Positions 35,593 to 50,193 are shown, counted from the first letter of the stretch. The stretch is 64,000 nucleotides of DNA from Gibbula magus (GCA_936450465.1 OW388298.1:8354035-8418034); one strand, 5' to 3'. Notes: generated from the letters alone by a model not told the origin. Numbers and translations: made by a program.

Positions 35593-36699
35593 GACTTGTC
35601 GGAGAAATTGCTCCAGGCCTTGTCAAAATCCCAACCAAATTTATCTTTGCTGTCTCTAACATGAATACAAGATGAATTTGTTTAGCAAACTAGTCTGAGA
35701 TTGTTGCCTACATCACCCACAACATCAGACAAATAGACCAAACAATGTGATCTGATATAACTACCATTTTATGTATTCATAGTTCACACCATTATTGTTA
35801 TTTGTGTGAATCAAATTAATTATTAATTTCATTCAGATAGAAATGAAGATAACGGTATACGAATCTTGTTATAAAGATGTTGATCATTCATTAATATATT
35901 TGTCTTCTCTTCAGTATAAAATGATATACATTATGACCGTTTAAAACATCAAAACGAATGAGCACAGGATGAAACAAACGATTCCCCAGAGCACTGTTTC
36001 TGGATAATGAATGATTTTACCCAAAAAGGAAACAAAGTTAATCAAGGCAGCTGTAAAGAAAAACATAGCATGATATGCCAGTGGTGTGCCCGAGTCAGAG
36101 TTGGATAGCTGATAATTAAAAAAGTGGGCCGCGGCAAATTAACTTTTATTTGTGTTAGTGGCTGCCGCCTTTATACTTGATCATGTTATAATTTCAGCCC
36201 ATTATTAAAGACAGGGACGGCCTCAAATTCGTATCTTTGTGAAAAGGGGGTTCTGAATATCATCTCTGGAATCTCTAATACCATACATTGATGAATTGTT
36301 TACCAGCTGTGTGTTTTAATCGTAATAATGTCAATCCAGAGGCCAGAGTGGTGCTTTGTAGCACACGGGTTAACAGCGACGCCAATTAAATCTACTCTTG
36401 ATATATTTGAGTAAAGGAGTAGGTCTTGCACAGACCATAAAATTCGGATATCTATTTCTTTATTTTTCCAGCCAGTTGAGGCGAGTTGGGAAAAGTCAGA
36501 ACAAAAACGCTGTAAATTTTATTGAAAATACGTAGAGAAAAATTTCGCTGATGACAGTGATCAATGTTTTAAACGTGTTGCTTTCAAGTGACACAAATAA
36601 TTGTTTGATAAAGTTTGAAATGTAAACAATTGGCAACGTTTCTAATTGTGAAAAGTTGCACCTCAAGTGGTATCATATATCATAAATATTTAGATCTAA
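35593..36699. other. Spacer, no gene recognised
   Basis: Unique AT-rich sequence with no open frame, repeat or RNA signal I can support. Confidence 0.5.
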
Positions 36700-37417
36700 A
36701 TTAGGCCGTATAGATGAACACTACTTTCACAATACTCAAGAAGTAGTGCCCAATATGTCAGAATGCCAAATGCAAGACGTTAACTGTATATAGGGTTCCG
36801 CCTAGACATAGAGATATGGGGGTCATTTTGACTCGTCAAATATATATTGGGAATCAAACAACCTTATGTATGGATTTGAATTGTGTGTTTTGTGCTAGCA
36901 GTGATGCATTTATTGATTTGATAGACTCTACTGTTCTTTATTGAAATTATACCGTATAGATGAACACTACTTTCACGATACTCAAGAAGTAGTGCCCAAT
37001 TTGTCAGAATGCCAAATGCAATATGTTAACTGCATAAAGGGTTTCGCCCAGGGACAGAGATATTGGGGTCATTTATATTGGGAGTAAAACAACATTATGT
37101 ATGGATTTGAATTTTGTGTTTTGTGCTAGCAGTGATGCATTTATTGATTTGATAGACTCTACTGTTCTTTATTGAAATTAGGCGTATAGATGAACACTAC
37201 TTTCACGATATTCAAGAAGTAGTGCCAAATATGTCAGAATGCCAAATGCAAGACGTTAACTGTATATAGGGTTCCGCCTAGTCATAGATATTTAGGGGTC
37301 ATTTTGACTCGTCAAATATATATTGGGAGTCAAACAACATTATGTATGGATTTGAAGTTTGTGTTAGCAGTGATGCATTTATTGATTTGATAGACTCTAC
37401 TGTTCTTTATTGAAGAT
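36700..37417. repeat. Roughly 240-bp tandem triplication
   Basis: Three copies starting at about 36700, 36945 and 37176, sharing TAGATGAACACTACTTTCAC, AAGAAGTAGTGCC, GTCAGAATGCCAAATGCAA and GTGATGCATTTATTGATTTG. They differ by small deletions (copy 2 lacks about 13 bp around GACTCGTCAAATA; copy 3 lacks TTTTGTGC near its end). Confidence 0.93.
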
Positions 37418-40325
37418 GGAAACTTATGTTGAAGAATATTTATCAATCAATAACAGGTTATTATGTAACTTGTGATATAAAATGTCATGTTACTAGATAT
37501 TTATATGAACGTAATAAACATAAAATGAAACAGATGAACACACTTTATATCTGAAATCCAAAGTTGAATTAATCCAGAAAGAATGACACACGAGTCCTTG
37601 CAACGCATCAATAACAGGTAAGTATTTGACTTGTCATCATTCATCAGCATATTGTATGGCAAACAGTTGTTGGAAACTAATGGAATAGTAAGGGCTATCC
37701 TTAACATTTTAACATTTTGTATCAATGAACTGGTAAATTTCCTATAATGTTGTTGCTGGAATTTTATTATTTTAACCTGGACAATAACATGCATGAAAGT
37801 AACATAGCTTAATTGTTCCTCACTAAAAATAGACTTATATTCGTAGAAAATCGTTTTTAAATGTTACTTGGTGTGGTTGGGAGATGAGAAGCAGATAAAA
37901 ACACGGAAGGTCTAATACCACAGTGATAACAGGATCGCTTCCCGAAGTGTTAAATATGACATCCTGGTAGCTTGTCCCTGGCTGCAGTGCAGGAAATTAA
38001 TAGTCTTGAAACAGATCATTGCCAACGTATGGAAGCGTATTAGGGTCACATGAAGAACTATTTTAAAAGTATACGCTTACATATCAACGTTATATTGAAA
38101 CTTGCAGCGATATTTTTTATGATGACAAATGCGAAGAAGTGCGATCTATTATTACAGAATGAGCATTTACATTCACATAGCTGGGCATTGATCAACAGAC
38201 AGTGGTGTCTCATTAAACGTGAACAACAGTCAATTCCAAATTACTGAAAGTATGGAAGTGCAGCTGTACAGGAACATACGAGTTTGAAAAATAAGAGAAG
38301 GGTGATTCTGGCAGACAGACTTAAACAAAATATATACTCTCGTATTGGATATTGTTACTCGCCCGTAGAAGTAAGACCATTTTATTAAACTCGTTTAATA
38401 AAAAGAAATATAAAATGGAAAGTCGTTTAGTATCCTCTATAAAATGCATACCTTTTTGTAATTTTTGAATGTGTATGATACCGTGTTGAGAGGCTTAATC
38501 AAGACCAATTTTATTTTGTTTTTATGTTTTATTTCAGAGAGACAATTAAGTGTGCTATACGAAAATGTATGTTTAACTGTAACATTTATGCATCACGTTC
38601 AACTTTCAATATCAAAGGTTAACATTTCTAGAGATAACTTTAATTGTTTTGTTTGTCAACTAAATTAGTTGAAAATAATTATTGCTAAATAGGATAGATC
38701 AAATCATGGTCTTATTCATTTCATGGGGAAATTGAAGTTACAAATGTAATAACAGTGCATTTAAACATTTTGTTGTGACATCTAAGATTTATTTAAACAT
38801 GAACTAAACGTGCAGTTTTCCACTGCAGACAGTTATATGGTTTTATGGTTCTTAATGGTTTAAACGGGTGCGTCCTGTATGGTGGAAGTACTGCACCTGG
38901 TGTCCAGAGGAAATTAAAAATATATTGTTAAAGGAATCTGAAAACTAAAGTCAAGAAATCTTCTCAACTGAGTGCACAGCCGTGCTGTTGGGTGTAGGGA
39001 ATATTTAATTAGTATTATAAGGTAGTGGGTGTGTCATTATAGGGTGTAAGGAATATCTAATTAGCATTATCTGTCGTCCACTGACAGTGTCAGGGTGATC
39101 TTTCCATGAAGTGTTTAAGTCCTAAATTGGTCAACTCTGGCTTCTGCTGACGTCATGGCATTGTTGCACTGACACTTGACAAATTGATGAAGGTGCATCA
39201 AGTGCTGTAATGATGTATTCCATTGTACATCCTTTAACAGGCATGCTTCTGTGATGTAAAGTGAGATGTGAACCTTCAACACGTCCCTACTTGATCGTGT
39301 TCTATGACGACATACCATTGATAGATTATTACTTTGCAACAGAGATGCCGTGGCGTGAATGCAGTAGCGACGTCATACAATTGAATAGATGTCTTCTCAT
39401 GATCAGTAAGAAGGACAGCAGTTTTATCTCGCTGCAGTGGTGGTCACTTTTCTAAGACCAAAACAGCTATTTAACCCCTATACCATAACATATATATACC
39501 AGTTAAAGTTGTCTGATAAGAAAGTTGACAATGTTTCAGGACAATCAACTTTGTGATATGATAGAAGCAATATCTACCAGTTTAACGAAGCAAATTCATT
39601 CAGATAATGTTTCACAACTTTGTGATATTTGCATTCATAAAATTATGCTATATTGGTGTCCAGGAACAAGTATTGTTACAGTGAAAATTGAAAATCAGCA
39701 TTGGTTGTTCTTATGTAAGCAGTTCCATTCTTTCAAGTGAACTGATGAACCTTTAGTAACTTACTTTTAACCAAACGTCACTCGTTAAAGCAGTATGAAC
39801 CTTCAGAGTCAGATTGTTTGGAAAAAGACAAATTTGAACAAATTTGCTTACTGACGATATTCGGTCTGTATTACTGTAATGACACCTCAAAATCACAGAG
39901 ACGTGTTTGATTAACGACTCGAACTCATAAAGATCACAGAATAATTCCAAAATCGTATGATTATGACTTTTGTATCACTAGTTTTTAAAAAGAGGATGGA
40001 ATTTTAAGAACTAGTTCTTTCCATATTTTTCTTGAAAAAAGATGTTGTGAATCATAACGATATTAATATAATGTTCATATATTGGAGGCTTTTATGTCAG
40101 AGGACATTGAGGTGAGATTCTATTAAGAAACATTTCTCAGAAGATGAAAAGTGAACTCTAAGAACTCTCCTGCAATTAGTGTACAACAGTGCAGTGAAGT
40201 TATAACTTAGTGACGCCATCACATAATGATGTCATAGTATAGTTAATTTACCAACTTTGAAATTTCAGGGTATTGTGACACAATAACACAATGGGTTTTG
40301 ACATCATATAATTATTGATTATGTC
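37418..40325. other. Spacer before the 25-bp satellite
   Basis: About 2.9 kb of AT-rich unique DNA. A 52-bp two-copy repeat (GGTGTAGGGAATATTTAATT at 38991 and a variant at 39043) is visible. Short frames at 37501-37794 (minus), 39261-39455 and 39525-39740 have no support. An isolated ACAACAGTGCAGTGAAGT at about 40184-40201 matches the satellite unit that begins 125 bp later. Confidence 0.5.
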
Positions 40326-43300
40326 ATGCAACAGTGCAGTGAAGTATGTAATGCAACAGTGCAGTGAAGTATGGCATGCAACAGTGCAGTGAAGTATGTC
40401 ATGCAACAGTGCAGTGAAGTATGTCATGCAACAGTGCAGTGAAGTATGTCATGCAACAGTGCAGTGAAGTATGTCATGCAACAGTGCAGTGAAGTATGGC
40501 ATGCAACAGTGCAGTGAAGTATGGCATGCAACAGTGCAGTGAAGTATGGCATGCAACAGTGCAGTGAAGTATGGCATGCAACAGTGCAGTGAAGTATGGC
40601 ATGCAACAGTGCAGTGAAGTATAGCATGCAACAGTGCAGTGAAGTATAGCATGCAACAGTGCAGTGAAGTATGGCATGCAACAGTGCAGTGAAGTATGTC
40701 ATGCAACAGTGCAGTGAAGTATAGCATGCAACAGTGCAGTGAAGTATAGCATGCAACAGTGAAGTGAAGTATGGCATGCAACAGTGCAGTGAAGTATAGC
40801 ATGCAACAGTGCAGTGAAGTATGGCATGCAACAGTGCAGTGAAGTATAGCATGCAACAGTGCAGTGAAGTATAGCATGCAACAGTGCAGTGAAGTATAGC
40901 ATGCAACAGTGCAGTGAAGTATGGCATGCAACAGTGCAGTGAAGTATGGCATGCAACAGTGCAGTGAAGTATAGCATGCAACAGTGCAGTGAAGTATGGC
41001 ATGCAACAGTGCAGTCAAGTATGGCATGCAACAGTGCAGTGAAGTATGGCAAGCAACAGTGCAGTGAAGTATAGCATGCAACAGTGCAGTGAAGTATGGC
41101 ATGCAACAGTGCAGTGAAGTATGGCATGCAACAGTGCAGTGAAGTATGGCATGCAACAGTGCAGTGAAGTATGTCATGCAACAGTGCAGTGAAGTATGGC
41201 ATGCAACAGTGCAGTGAAGTATGGCATGCAACAGTGCAGTGAAGTATGGCATGCAACAGTGCAGTGAAGTATGGCATGCAACAGTGCAGTGAAGTATAGC
41301 ATGCAACAGTGCAGTGAAGTATAGCATGCAACAGTGCAGTGAAGTATAGCATGCAACAGTGCAGTGAAGTATAGCATGCAACAGTGCAGTGAAGTATAGC
41401 ATGCAACAGTGCAGTGAAGTATAGCATGCAACAGTGCAGTGAAGTATGTCATGCAACAGTGCAGTGAAGTATAGCATGCAACAGTGCAGTGAAGTATGTC
41501 ATGCAACAGTGCAGTGAAGTATGTCATGCAACAGTGCAGTGAAATATGTCATGCAACAGTCCAGTGAAGTATGGCATGCACACTGCAGTGAAGTATAGCA
41601 TGCAACAGTGCAGTGAAGTATAGCATGCAACAGTGCAGTGAAGTATAGCATGCAACAGTGCAGTGAAGTATGGCATGCAACAGTGCAGTGAAGTATGTCA
41701 TGCAACAGTGCAGTGAAGTATGTCATGCAACAGTGCAGTGAAGTATAGCATGCAACAGTGCAGTGAAGTATGTCATGCAACAGTGCAGTGAAGTATGGCA
41801 TGCAACAGTGCAGTGAAGTATGGCATGCAACAGTGCAGTGAAGTATGTCATGCAACAGTGCAGTGAAGTATAGCATGCAACAGTGCAGTGAAGTATAGCA
41901 TGCAACAGTGCAGTGAAGTATAGCATGCAACAGTGCAGTGAAGTATAGCATGCAACAGTGCAGTGAAGTATAGCATGCAACAGTGCAGTGAAGTATGTCA
42001 TGCAACAGTGCAGTGAAGTATAGCATGCAACAGTGCAGTGAAGTATGTCATGCAACAGTGCAGTGAAGTATGTCATGCAACAGTGCAGTGAAATATGTCA
42101 TGCAACAGTCCAGTGAAGTATGGCATGCACACTGCAGTGAAGTATAGCATGCAACAGTGCAGTGAAGTATAGCATGCAACAGTGCAGTGAAGTATAGCAT
42201 GCAACAGTGCAGTGAAGTATGGCATGCAACAGTGCAGTGAAGTATGTCATGCAACAGTGCAGTGAAGTATGGCATGCAACAGTGCAGTGAAGTATGGCAT
42301 GCACACTGCAGTGAAGTATGTCATGCACCAGTGCAGTGAAGTATGGCATGCAACAGTGCAGTGAAGTATAGCATGCAACAGTGCAGTGAAGTATTGCATG
42401 CAACAGTGCAGTGAAGTATGTCATGCAACAGTGCAGTGAAGTATGGCATGCAACAGTGCAGTGAAGTATGGCATGCAACAGTGCAGTGAAGTATGTCATG
42501 CACCAGTGCAGTGAAGTATGGCATGCAACAGTGCAGTGAAGTATGGCATGCAACAGTGCAGTGAAGTATAGCATGCAACAGTGCAGTGAAGTATAGCATG
42601 CAACAGTGCAGTGAAGTATGTCATGCAACAGTGCAGTGAAGTATGTCATGCAACAGTGCAGTGAAATATGTCATGCAACAGTCCAGTGAAGTATGGCATG
42701 CACACTGCAGTGAAGTATAGCATGCAACAGTGCAGTGAAGTATAGCATGCAACAGTGCAGTGAAGTATAGCATGCAACAGTGCAGTGAAGTATGGCATGC
42801 AACAGTGCAGTGAAGTATGTCATGCAACAGTGCAGTGAAGTATGGCATGCAACAGTGCAGTGAAGTATGGCATGCAACAGTGCAGTGAAGTATAGCATGC
42901 AACAGTGCAGTGAAGTATAGCATGCAACAGTGCAGTGAAGTATGTCATGCAACAGTGCAGTGAAGTATGGCATGCAACAGTGCAGTGAAGTATGGCATGC
43001 AACAGTGCAGTGAAGTATAGCATGCACCAGTGCAGTGAAGTATGTCATGCACCAGTGCAGTGAAGTATAGCATGCAACAGTGCAGTGAAGTATGGCATGC
43101 AACAGTGCAGTGAAGTATAGCACGCAACAGTGCAGTGAAGTATAGCATGCAACAGTGCAGTGAAGTATGGCATGCAACAGTGCAGTGAAGTATGGCATGC
43201 AACAGTGCAGTGAAGTATGGCATGCAACAGTGCAGTGAAGTATAGCATGCACCAGTGCAGTGAAGTATGGCATGCAACAGTGCAGTGAAGTATAGCATGC

Positions 43301-46300
43301 AACAGTGAAGTGAAGTATGGCATGCAACAGTGCAGTGAAGTATAGCATGCAACAGTGCAGTGAAGTATAGCATGCAACAGTGCAGTGAAGTATAGCATGC
43401 AACAGTGCAGTGAAGTATAGCATGCAACAGTGCAGTGAAGTATGTCATGCACCAGTGCAGTGAAGTATAGCATGCAACAGTGCAGTGAAGTATAGCATGC
43501 AACAGTGCAGTGAAGTATGGCATGCAACAGTGCAGTGAAGTATGTCATGCAACAGTGCAGTGAAGTATAGCATGCAACAGTGCAGTGAAGTATGTCATGC
43601 AACAGTGCAGTGAAGTATAGCATGCAACAGTGCAGTGAAGTATGTCATGCAACAGTGCAGTGAAGTATGGCATGCAACAGTGCAGTGAAGTATGGCATGC
43701 AACAGTGCAGTGAAGTATGGCATGCAACAGTGCAGTGAAGTATAGCATGCAACAGTGCAGTGAAGTATAGCATGCAACAGTGCAGTGAAGTATGTCATGC
43801 AACAGTGCAGTGAAGTATGGCATGCAACAGTGCAGTGAAGTATAGCATGCAACAGTGCAGTGAAGTATGGCATGCAACAGTGCAGTGAAGTATGGCATGC
43901 AACAGTGCAGTGAAGTATGGCATGCAACAGTGAAGTGAAGTATGGCATGCAACAGTGCAGTGAAGTATAGCATGCAACAGTGCAGTGAAGTATAGCATGC
44001 AACAGTGCAGTGAAGTATAGCATGCAACAGTGCAGTGAAGTATAGCATGCAACAGTGCAGTGAAGTATGTCATGCACCAGTGCAGTGAAGTATAGCATGC
44101 AACAGTGCAGTGAAGTATAGCATGCAACAGTGCAGTGAAGTATGGCATGTAACAGTCCAGTGAAGTATGTCATGCAACAGTGCAGTGAAGTATGGCATGT
44201 AACAGTGCAGTGAAGTATGTCATGCACCAGTGCAGTGAAGTATAGCATGCAACAGTGCAGTGAAGTATAGCATGCAACAGTGCAGTGAAGTATGGCATGC
44301 AACAGTGCAGTGAAGTATAGCATGCAACAGTGCAGTGAAGTATAGCATGCAACAGTGCAGTGAAGTATGGCATGCAACAGTGCAGTGAAGTATAGCATGC
44401 AACAGTGCAGTGAAGTATAGCATGCAACAGTGCAGTGAAGTATGGCATGCAACAGTGCAGTGAAGTATAGCATGCAACAGTGCAGTGAAGTATGGCATGC
44501 ACCAGTGCAGTGAAGTATGGCATGCAACAGTGCAGTGAAGTATGTCATGCAACAGTGCAGTGAAGTATAGCATGCAACAGTGCAGTGAAGTATGGCATGC
44601 AACAGTGCAGTGAAGTATGGCATGCAACAGTGCAGTGAAGTATGGCATGCAACAGTGCAGTGAAGTATAGCATGCACCAGTGCAGTGAAGTATGGCATGC
44701 ACCAGTGCAGTGAAGTATGGCATGCAACAGTGCAGTGAAGTATGTCATGCAACAGTGCAGTGAAGTATAGCATGCAACAGTGCAGTGAAGTATGTCATGC
44801 AACAGTGCAGTGAAGTATGGCATGCAACAGTGCAGTGAAGTATAGCATGCAACAGTGCAGTGAAGTATGGCATGCAACAGTGCAGTGAAGTATGTCATGC
44901 AACAGTGCAGTGAAGTATAGCATGCAACAGTGCAGTGAAGTATGTCATGCAACAGTGCAGTGAAGTATAGCATGCAACAGTGCAGTGAAGTATGTCATGC
45001 AACAGTGCAGTGAAGTATGGCATGCAACAGTGCAGTGAAGTATGGCATGCAACAGTGCAGTGAAGTATGGCATGCAACAGTGCAGTGAAGTATAGCATGC
45101 AACAGTGCAGTGAAGTATAGCATGCAACAGTGCAGTGAAGTATGTCATGCAACAGTGCAGTGAAGTATGGCATGCAACAGTGCAGTGAAGTATAGCATGC
45201 AACAGTGCAGTGAAGTATGGCATGCACCAGTGCAGTGAAGTATGGCATGCAACAGTGCAGTGAAGTATAGCATGCAACAGTGAAGTGAAGTATGGCATGC
45301 AACAGTGCAGTGAAGTATAGCATGCAACAGTGCAGTGAAGTATAGCATGCAACAGTGCAGTGAAGTATAGCATGCAACAGTGCAGTGAAGTATAGCATGC
45401 AACAGTGCAGTGAAGTATGTCATGCACCAGTGCAGTGAAGTATAGCATGCAACAGTGCAGTGAAGTATGGCATGCAACAGTGCAGTGAAGTATAGCATGC
45501 AACAGTGCAGTGAAGTATAGCATGCAACAGTGCAGTGAAGTATGTCATGCAACAGTGCAGTGAAGTATGGCATGCAACAGTGCAGTGAAGTATAGCATGC
45601 AACAGTGCAGTGAAGTATGGCATGCACCAGTGCAGTGAAGTATGGCATGCAACAGTGCAGTGAAGTATAGCATGCAACAGTGAAGTGAAGTATGGCATGC
45701 AACAGTGCAGTGAAGTATAGCATGCAACAGTGCAGTGAAGTATAGCATGCAACAGTGCAGTGAAGTATAGCATGCAACAGTGCAGTGAAGTATAGCATGC
45801 AACAGTGCAGTGAAGTATGTCATGCACCAGTGCAGTGAAGTATAGCATGCAACAGTGCAGTGAAGTATGTCATGCAACAGTGCAGTGAAATATGTCATGC
45901 AACAGTGCAGTGAAGTATGGCATGCAACAGTGCAGTGAAATATGTCATGCAACAGTGCAGTGAAGTATGGCATGCAACAGTGCAGTGAAGTATAGCATGC
46001 AACAGTGCAGTGAAGTATAGCATGCAACAGTGCAGTGAAGTATGGCATGCAACAGTGCAGTGAAGTATGGCATGCAACAGTGCAGTGAAGTATGGCATGC
46101 AACAGTGCAGTGAAGTATGGCATGCAACAGTGCAGTGAAGTATGGCATGCAACAGTGCAGTGAAGTATGTCATGCAACAGTGCAGTGAAGTATGGCATGC
46201 AACAGTGCAGTGAAGTATGGCATGCAACAGTGCAGTGAAGTATGGCATGCAACAGTGCAGTGAAGTATGGCATGCAACAGTGCAGTGAAGTATGGCATGC

Positions 46301-49300
46301 AACAGTGCAGTGAAGTATGGCATGCAACAGTGCAGTGAAGTATAGCATGCAACAGTGCAGTGAAGTATGTCATGCACCAGTGCAGTGAAGTATGTCATGC
46401 AACAGTCCAGTGAAGTATGGCATGTAACAGTGCAGTGAAGTATGTCATGCAACAGTGCAGTGAAGTATGGCATGTAACAGTGCAGTGAAGTATGTCATGC
46501 AACAGTGCAGTGAAGTATAGCATGCAACAGTGCAGTGAAGTATAGCATGCAACAGTGCAGTGAAGTATGTCATGCACCAGTGCAGTGAAGTATGTCATGC
46601 AACAGTGCAGTGAAGTATGGCATGTAACAGTCCAGTGAAGTATGTCATGCAACAGTGCAGTGAAGTATGGCATGTAACAGTGCAGTGAAGTATGTCATGC
46701 AACAGTGCAGTGAAGTATAGCATGCAACAGTGCAGTGAAGTATAGCATGCAACAGTGCAGTGAAGTATGTCATGCACCAGTGCAGTGAAGTATGGCATGC
46801 AACAGTGCAGTGAAGTATGGCATGCACACTGCAGTGAAGTATAGCATGCAACAGTGCAGTGAAGTATAGCATGCAACAGTGCAGTGAAGTATAGCACGCA
46901 ACAGTGCAGTGAAGTATAGCATGCACACTGCAGTGAAGTATGTCATGCAACAGTGCAGTGAAGTATGGCATGCAACAGTGCAGTGAAGTATGGCATGCAA
47001 CAGTGCAGTGAAGTATGTCATGCAACAGTGCAGTGAAGTATAGCATGCAACAGTGCAGTGAAGTATGTCATGCAACAGTGCAGTGAAGTATAGCATGCAA
47101 CAGTGCAGTGAAGTATGTCATGCACCAGTGCAGTGAAGTATAGCATGCAACAGTGCAGTGAAGTATAGCATGCAACAGTGCAGTGAAGTATGGCATGCAA
47201 CAGTGCAGTGAAGTATGGCATGCAACAGTGCAGTGAAGTATGGCATGCAACAGTGCAGTGAAGTATAGCATGCAACAGTGCAGTGAAGTATGTCATGCAA
47301 CAGTGCAGTGAAGTATGGCATGCAACAGTGCAGTGAAGTATAGCATGCAACAGTGCAGTGAAGTATGGCATGCAACAGTGCAGTGAAGTATGTCATGGAA
47401 CAGTGCAGTGAAGTATGGCATGCAACAGTGCAGTGAAGTATAGCATGCAACAGTGCAGTGAAGTATGTCATGCAACAGTGCAGTGAAGTATGGCATGCAA
47501 CAGTGCAGTGAAGTATAGCATGCAACAGTGCAGTGAAGTATGGCATGCAACAGTGCAGTGAAGTATGTCATGGAACAGTGCAGTGAAGTATGGCATGCAA
47601 CAGTGCAGTGAAGTATGGCATGTAACAGTGCAGTGAAGTATAGCATGCAACAGTGCAGTGAAGTATAGCATGCAACAGTGCAGTGAAGTATAGCATGCAA
47701 CAGTGCAGTGAAGTATGGCATGCAACAGTGCAGTGAAGTATAGCATGCAACAGTGCAGTGAAGTATAGCATGCAACAGTGCAGTGAAGTATAGCATGCAA
47801 CAGTGCAGTGAAGTATAGCATGCAACAGTGCAGTGAAGTATAGCATGCAACAGTGCAGTGAAGTATGTCATGCAACAGTGCAGTGAAGTATAGCATGCAA
47901 CAGTGCAGTGAAGTATGTCATGCAACAGTGCAGTGAAGTATGTCATGCAACAGTGCAGTGAAATATGTCATGCAACAGTCCAGTGAAGTATGGCATGCAC
48001 ACTGCAGTGAAGTATGGCATGCAACAGTGCAGTGAAGTATAGCATGCAACAGTGCAGTGAAGTATAGCATGCAACAGTGCAGTGAAGTATGTCATGCAAC
48101 AGTGCAGTGAAGTATGGCATGCAACAGTGCAGTGAAGTATGGCATGCAACAGTGCAGTGAAGTATTGCATGCAACAGTGCAGTGAAGTATAGCATGCAAC
48201 AGTGCAGTGAAGTATAGCACGCAACAGTGCAGTGAAGTATGGCATGCAACAGTGCAGTGAAGTATGGCATGCAACAGTGCAGTGAAGTATAGCATACAAC
48301 AGTGCAGTGATGTATAGCATGCAACAGTGCAGTGAAGTATAGCATGCAACAGTGCAGTGAAGTATGTCATGCAACAGTGCAGTGAAGTATGGCATGCAAC
48401 AGTGCAGTGAAGTATGGCATGCAACAGTGCAGTGAAGTATTGCATGCAACAGTGCAGTGAAGTATAGCATGCAACAGTGCAGTGAAGTATAGCACGCAAC
48501 AGTGCAGTGAAGTATAGCATGCAACAGTGCAGTGAAGTATAGCATGCAACAGTGCAGTGAAGTATGTCATGCAACAGTGCAGTGAAGTATAGCATGCAAC
48601 AGTGCAGTGAAGTATGTCATGCAACAGTGCAGTGAAGTATGTCATGCAACAGTGCAGTGAAATATGTCATGCAACAGTCCAGTGAAGTATGGCATGCACA
48701 CTGCAGTGAAGTATAGCATGCAACAGTGCAGTGAAGTATAGCATGCAACAGTGCAGTGAAGTATAGCATGCAACAGTGCAGTGAAGTATGTCATGCAACA
48801 GTGCAGTGAAGTATGGCATGCAACAGTGCAGTGAAGTATGGCATGCAACAGTGCAGTGAAGTATGTCATGCAACAGTGCAGTGAAGTATGGCATGCAACA
48901 GTGCAGTGAAGTATAGCATGCAACAGTGCAGTGACGTATGGCATGCAACAGTGCAGTGACGTATGGCATGCAACAGTGCAGTGAAGTATAGCATGCAACA
49001 GTGCAGTGAAGTATGTCATGCAACAGTGCAGTGAAGTATGGCATGCAACAGTGCAGTGAAGTATAGCATGCAACAGTGCAGTGACGTATGGCATGCAACA
49101 GTGCAGTGAAGTATGTCATGCAACAGTGCAGTGAAGTATAGCATGCAACAGTGCAGTGAAGTATAGCATGCAACAGTGCAGTGAAGTATGGCATGCAACA
49201 GTGCAGTGAAGTATGGCATGCAACAGTGCAGTGAAGTATGGCATGTAACAGTGCAGTGAAGTATGGCATGCAACAGTGCAGTGAAGTATGTCATGGAACA

Positions 49301-50193
49301 GTGCAGTGAAGTATGGCATGCAACAGTGCAGTGAAGTATGGCATGTAACAGTGCAGTGAAGTATAGCATGCAACAGTGCAGTGAAGTATGTCATGGAACA
49401 GTGCAGTGAAGTATAGCATGCAACAGTGCAGTGAAGTATGGCATGCAACAGTGCAGTGAAGTATGTCATGGAACAGTGCAGTGAAGTATAGCATGCAACA
49501 GTGCAGTGAAGTATGGCATGTAACAGTGCAGTGAAGTATAGCATGCAACAGTGCAGTGAAGTATAGCATGCAACAGTGCAGTGAAGTATAGCATGCAACA
49601 GTGCAGTGACGTATGGCATGCAACAGTGCAGTGAAGTATAGCATGCAACAGTGCAGTGAAGTATGTCATGGAACAGTGCAGTGAAGTATGGCATGCAACA
49701 GTGCAGTGAAGTATGGCATGTAACAGTGCAGTGAAGTATAGCATGCAACAGTGCAGTGAAGTATAGCATGCAACAGTGCAGTGAAGTATAGCATGCAACA
49801 GTGCAGTGAAGTATGGCATGCAACAGTGCAGTGAAGTATAGCATGCAACAGTGCAGTGAAGTATAGCATGCACAGTGCAGTGAAGTATAGCATGCAACAG
49901 TGCAGTGAAGTATAGCATGCAACAGTGCAGTGAAGTATAGCATGCAACAGTGCAGTGAAGTATAACATGCAACAGTGCAGTGAAGTATGGCATGCAACAG
50001 TGCAGTGAAGTATGGCATGCAACAGTGCAGTGAAGTATGGCATGCAACAGTGCAGTGAAGTATGGCATGCAACAGTGCAGTGAAGTATAGCATGCAACAG
50101 TGCAGTGAAGTATGTCATGAAACAGTGCAGTGAAGTATGTCATGCAACAGTGCAGTGAAGTATAGCATGCAACAGTGCAGTGAAGTATGGCAT
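40326..50193. repeat. 25-bp satellite with GCATGC core, about 395 units
   Basis: A 9.9-kb uninterrupted array of a 25-bp unit: AGTGCAGTGAAGTAT, a variable dinucleotide, then CATGCAAC. The dinucleotide is nearly always AG, GG or GT. Other variants are rare (GCACCAG, GTAACAG, GAACAG, CAGTCCAG, and shortened units with GCACACTGCAG). On the minus strand the unit has no stop in any frame, and 25 is one more than a multiple of three, so three units give one 25-residue peptide period and long false open frames arise. Higher-order blocks are present. Confidence 0.97.
41541..48690. repeat. Higher-order blocks in the 25-bp satellite
   Basis: The rare sequence GAAATATGTCATGCAACAGT followed by CCAGTGAAG and a short GCACACTGC unit occurs at 41541, 42090, 42663, 47960 and 48659. 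Spacings of 549 and 573 bp equal multiples of 25 less one or two bases, matching one or two shortened units per block. Another marker (AACAGTGAAGTGAAG) at about 45279 and 45679 marks a 400-bp duplication. Confidence 0.85.

Noticed and set aside
40424..50143. Minus-strand open frames with a 25-residue Cys/His-rich repeat as peptide genes
   Set aside because: They follow from a stop-free 25-bp unit. Breaks occur wherever a unit is changed, and no conserved start context or flanking domain exists.
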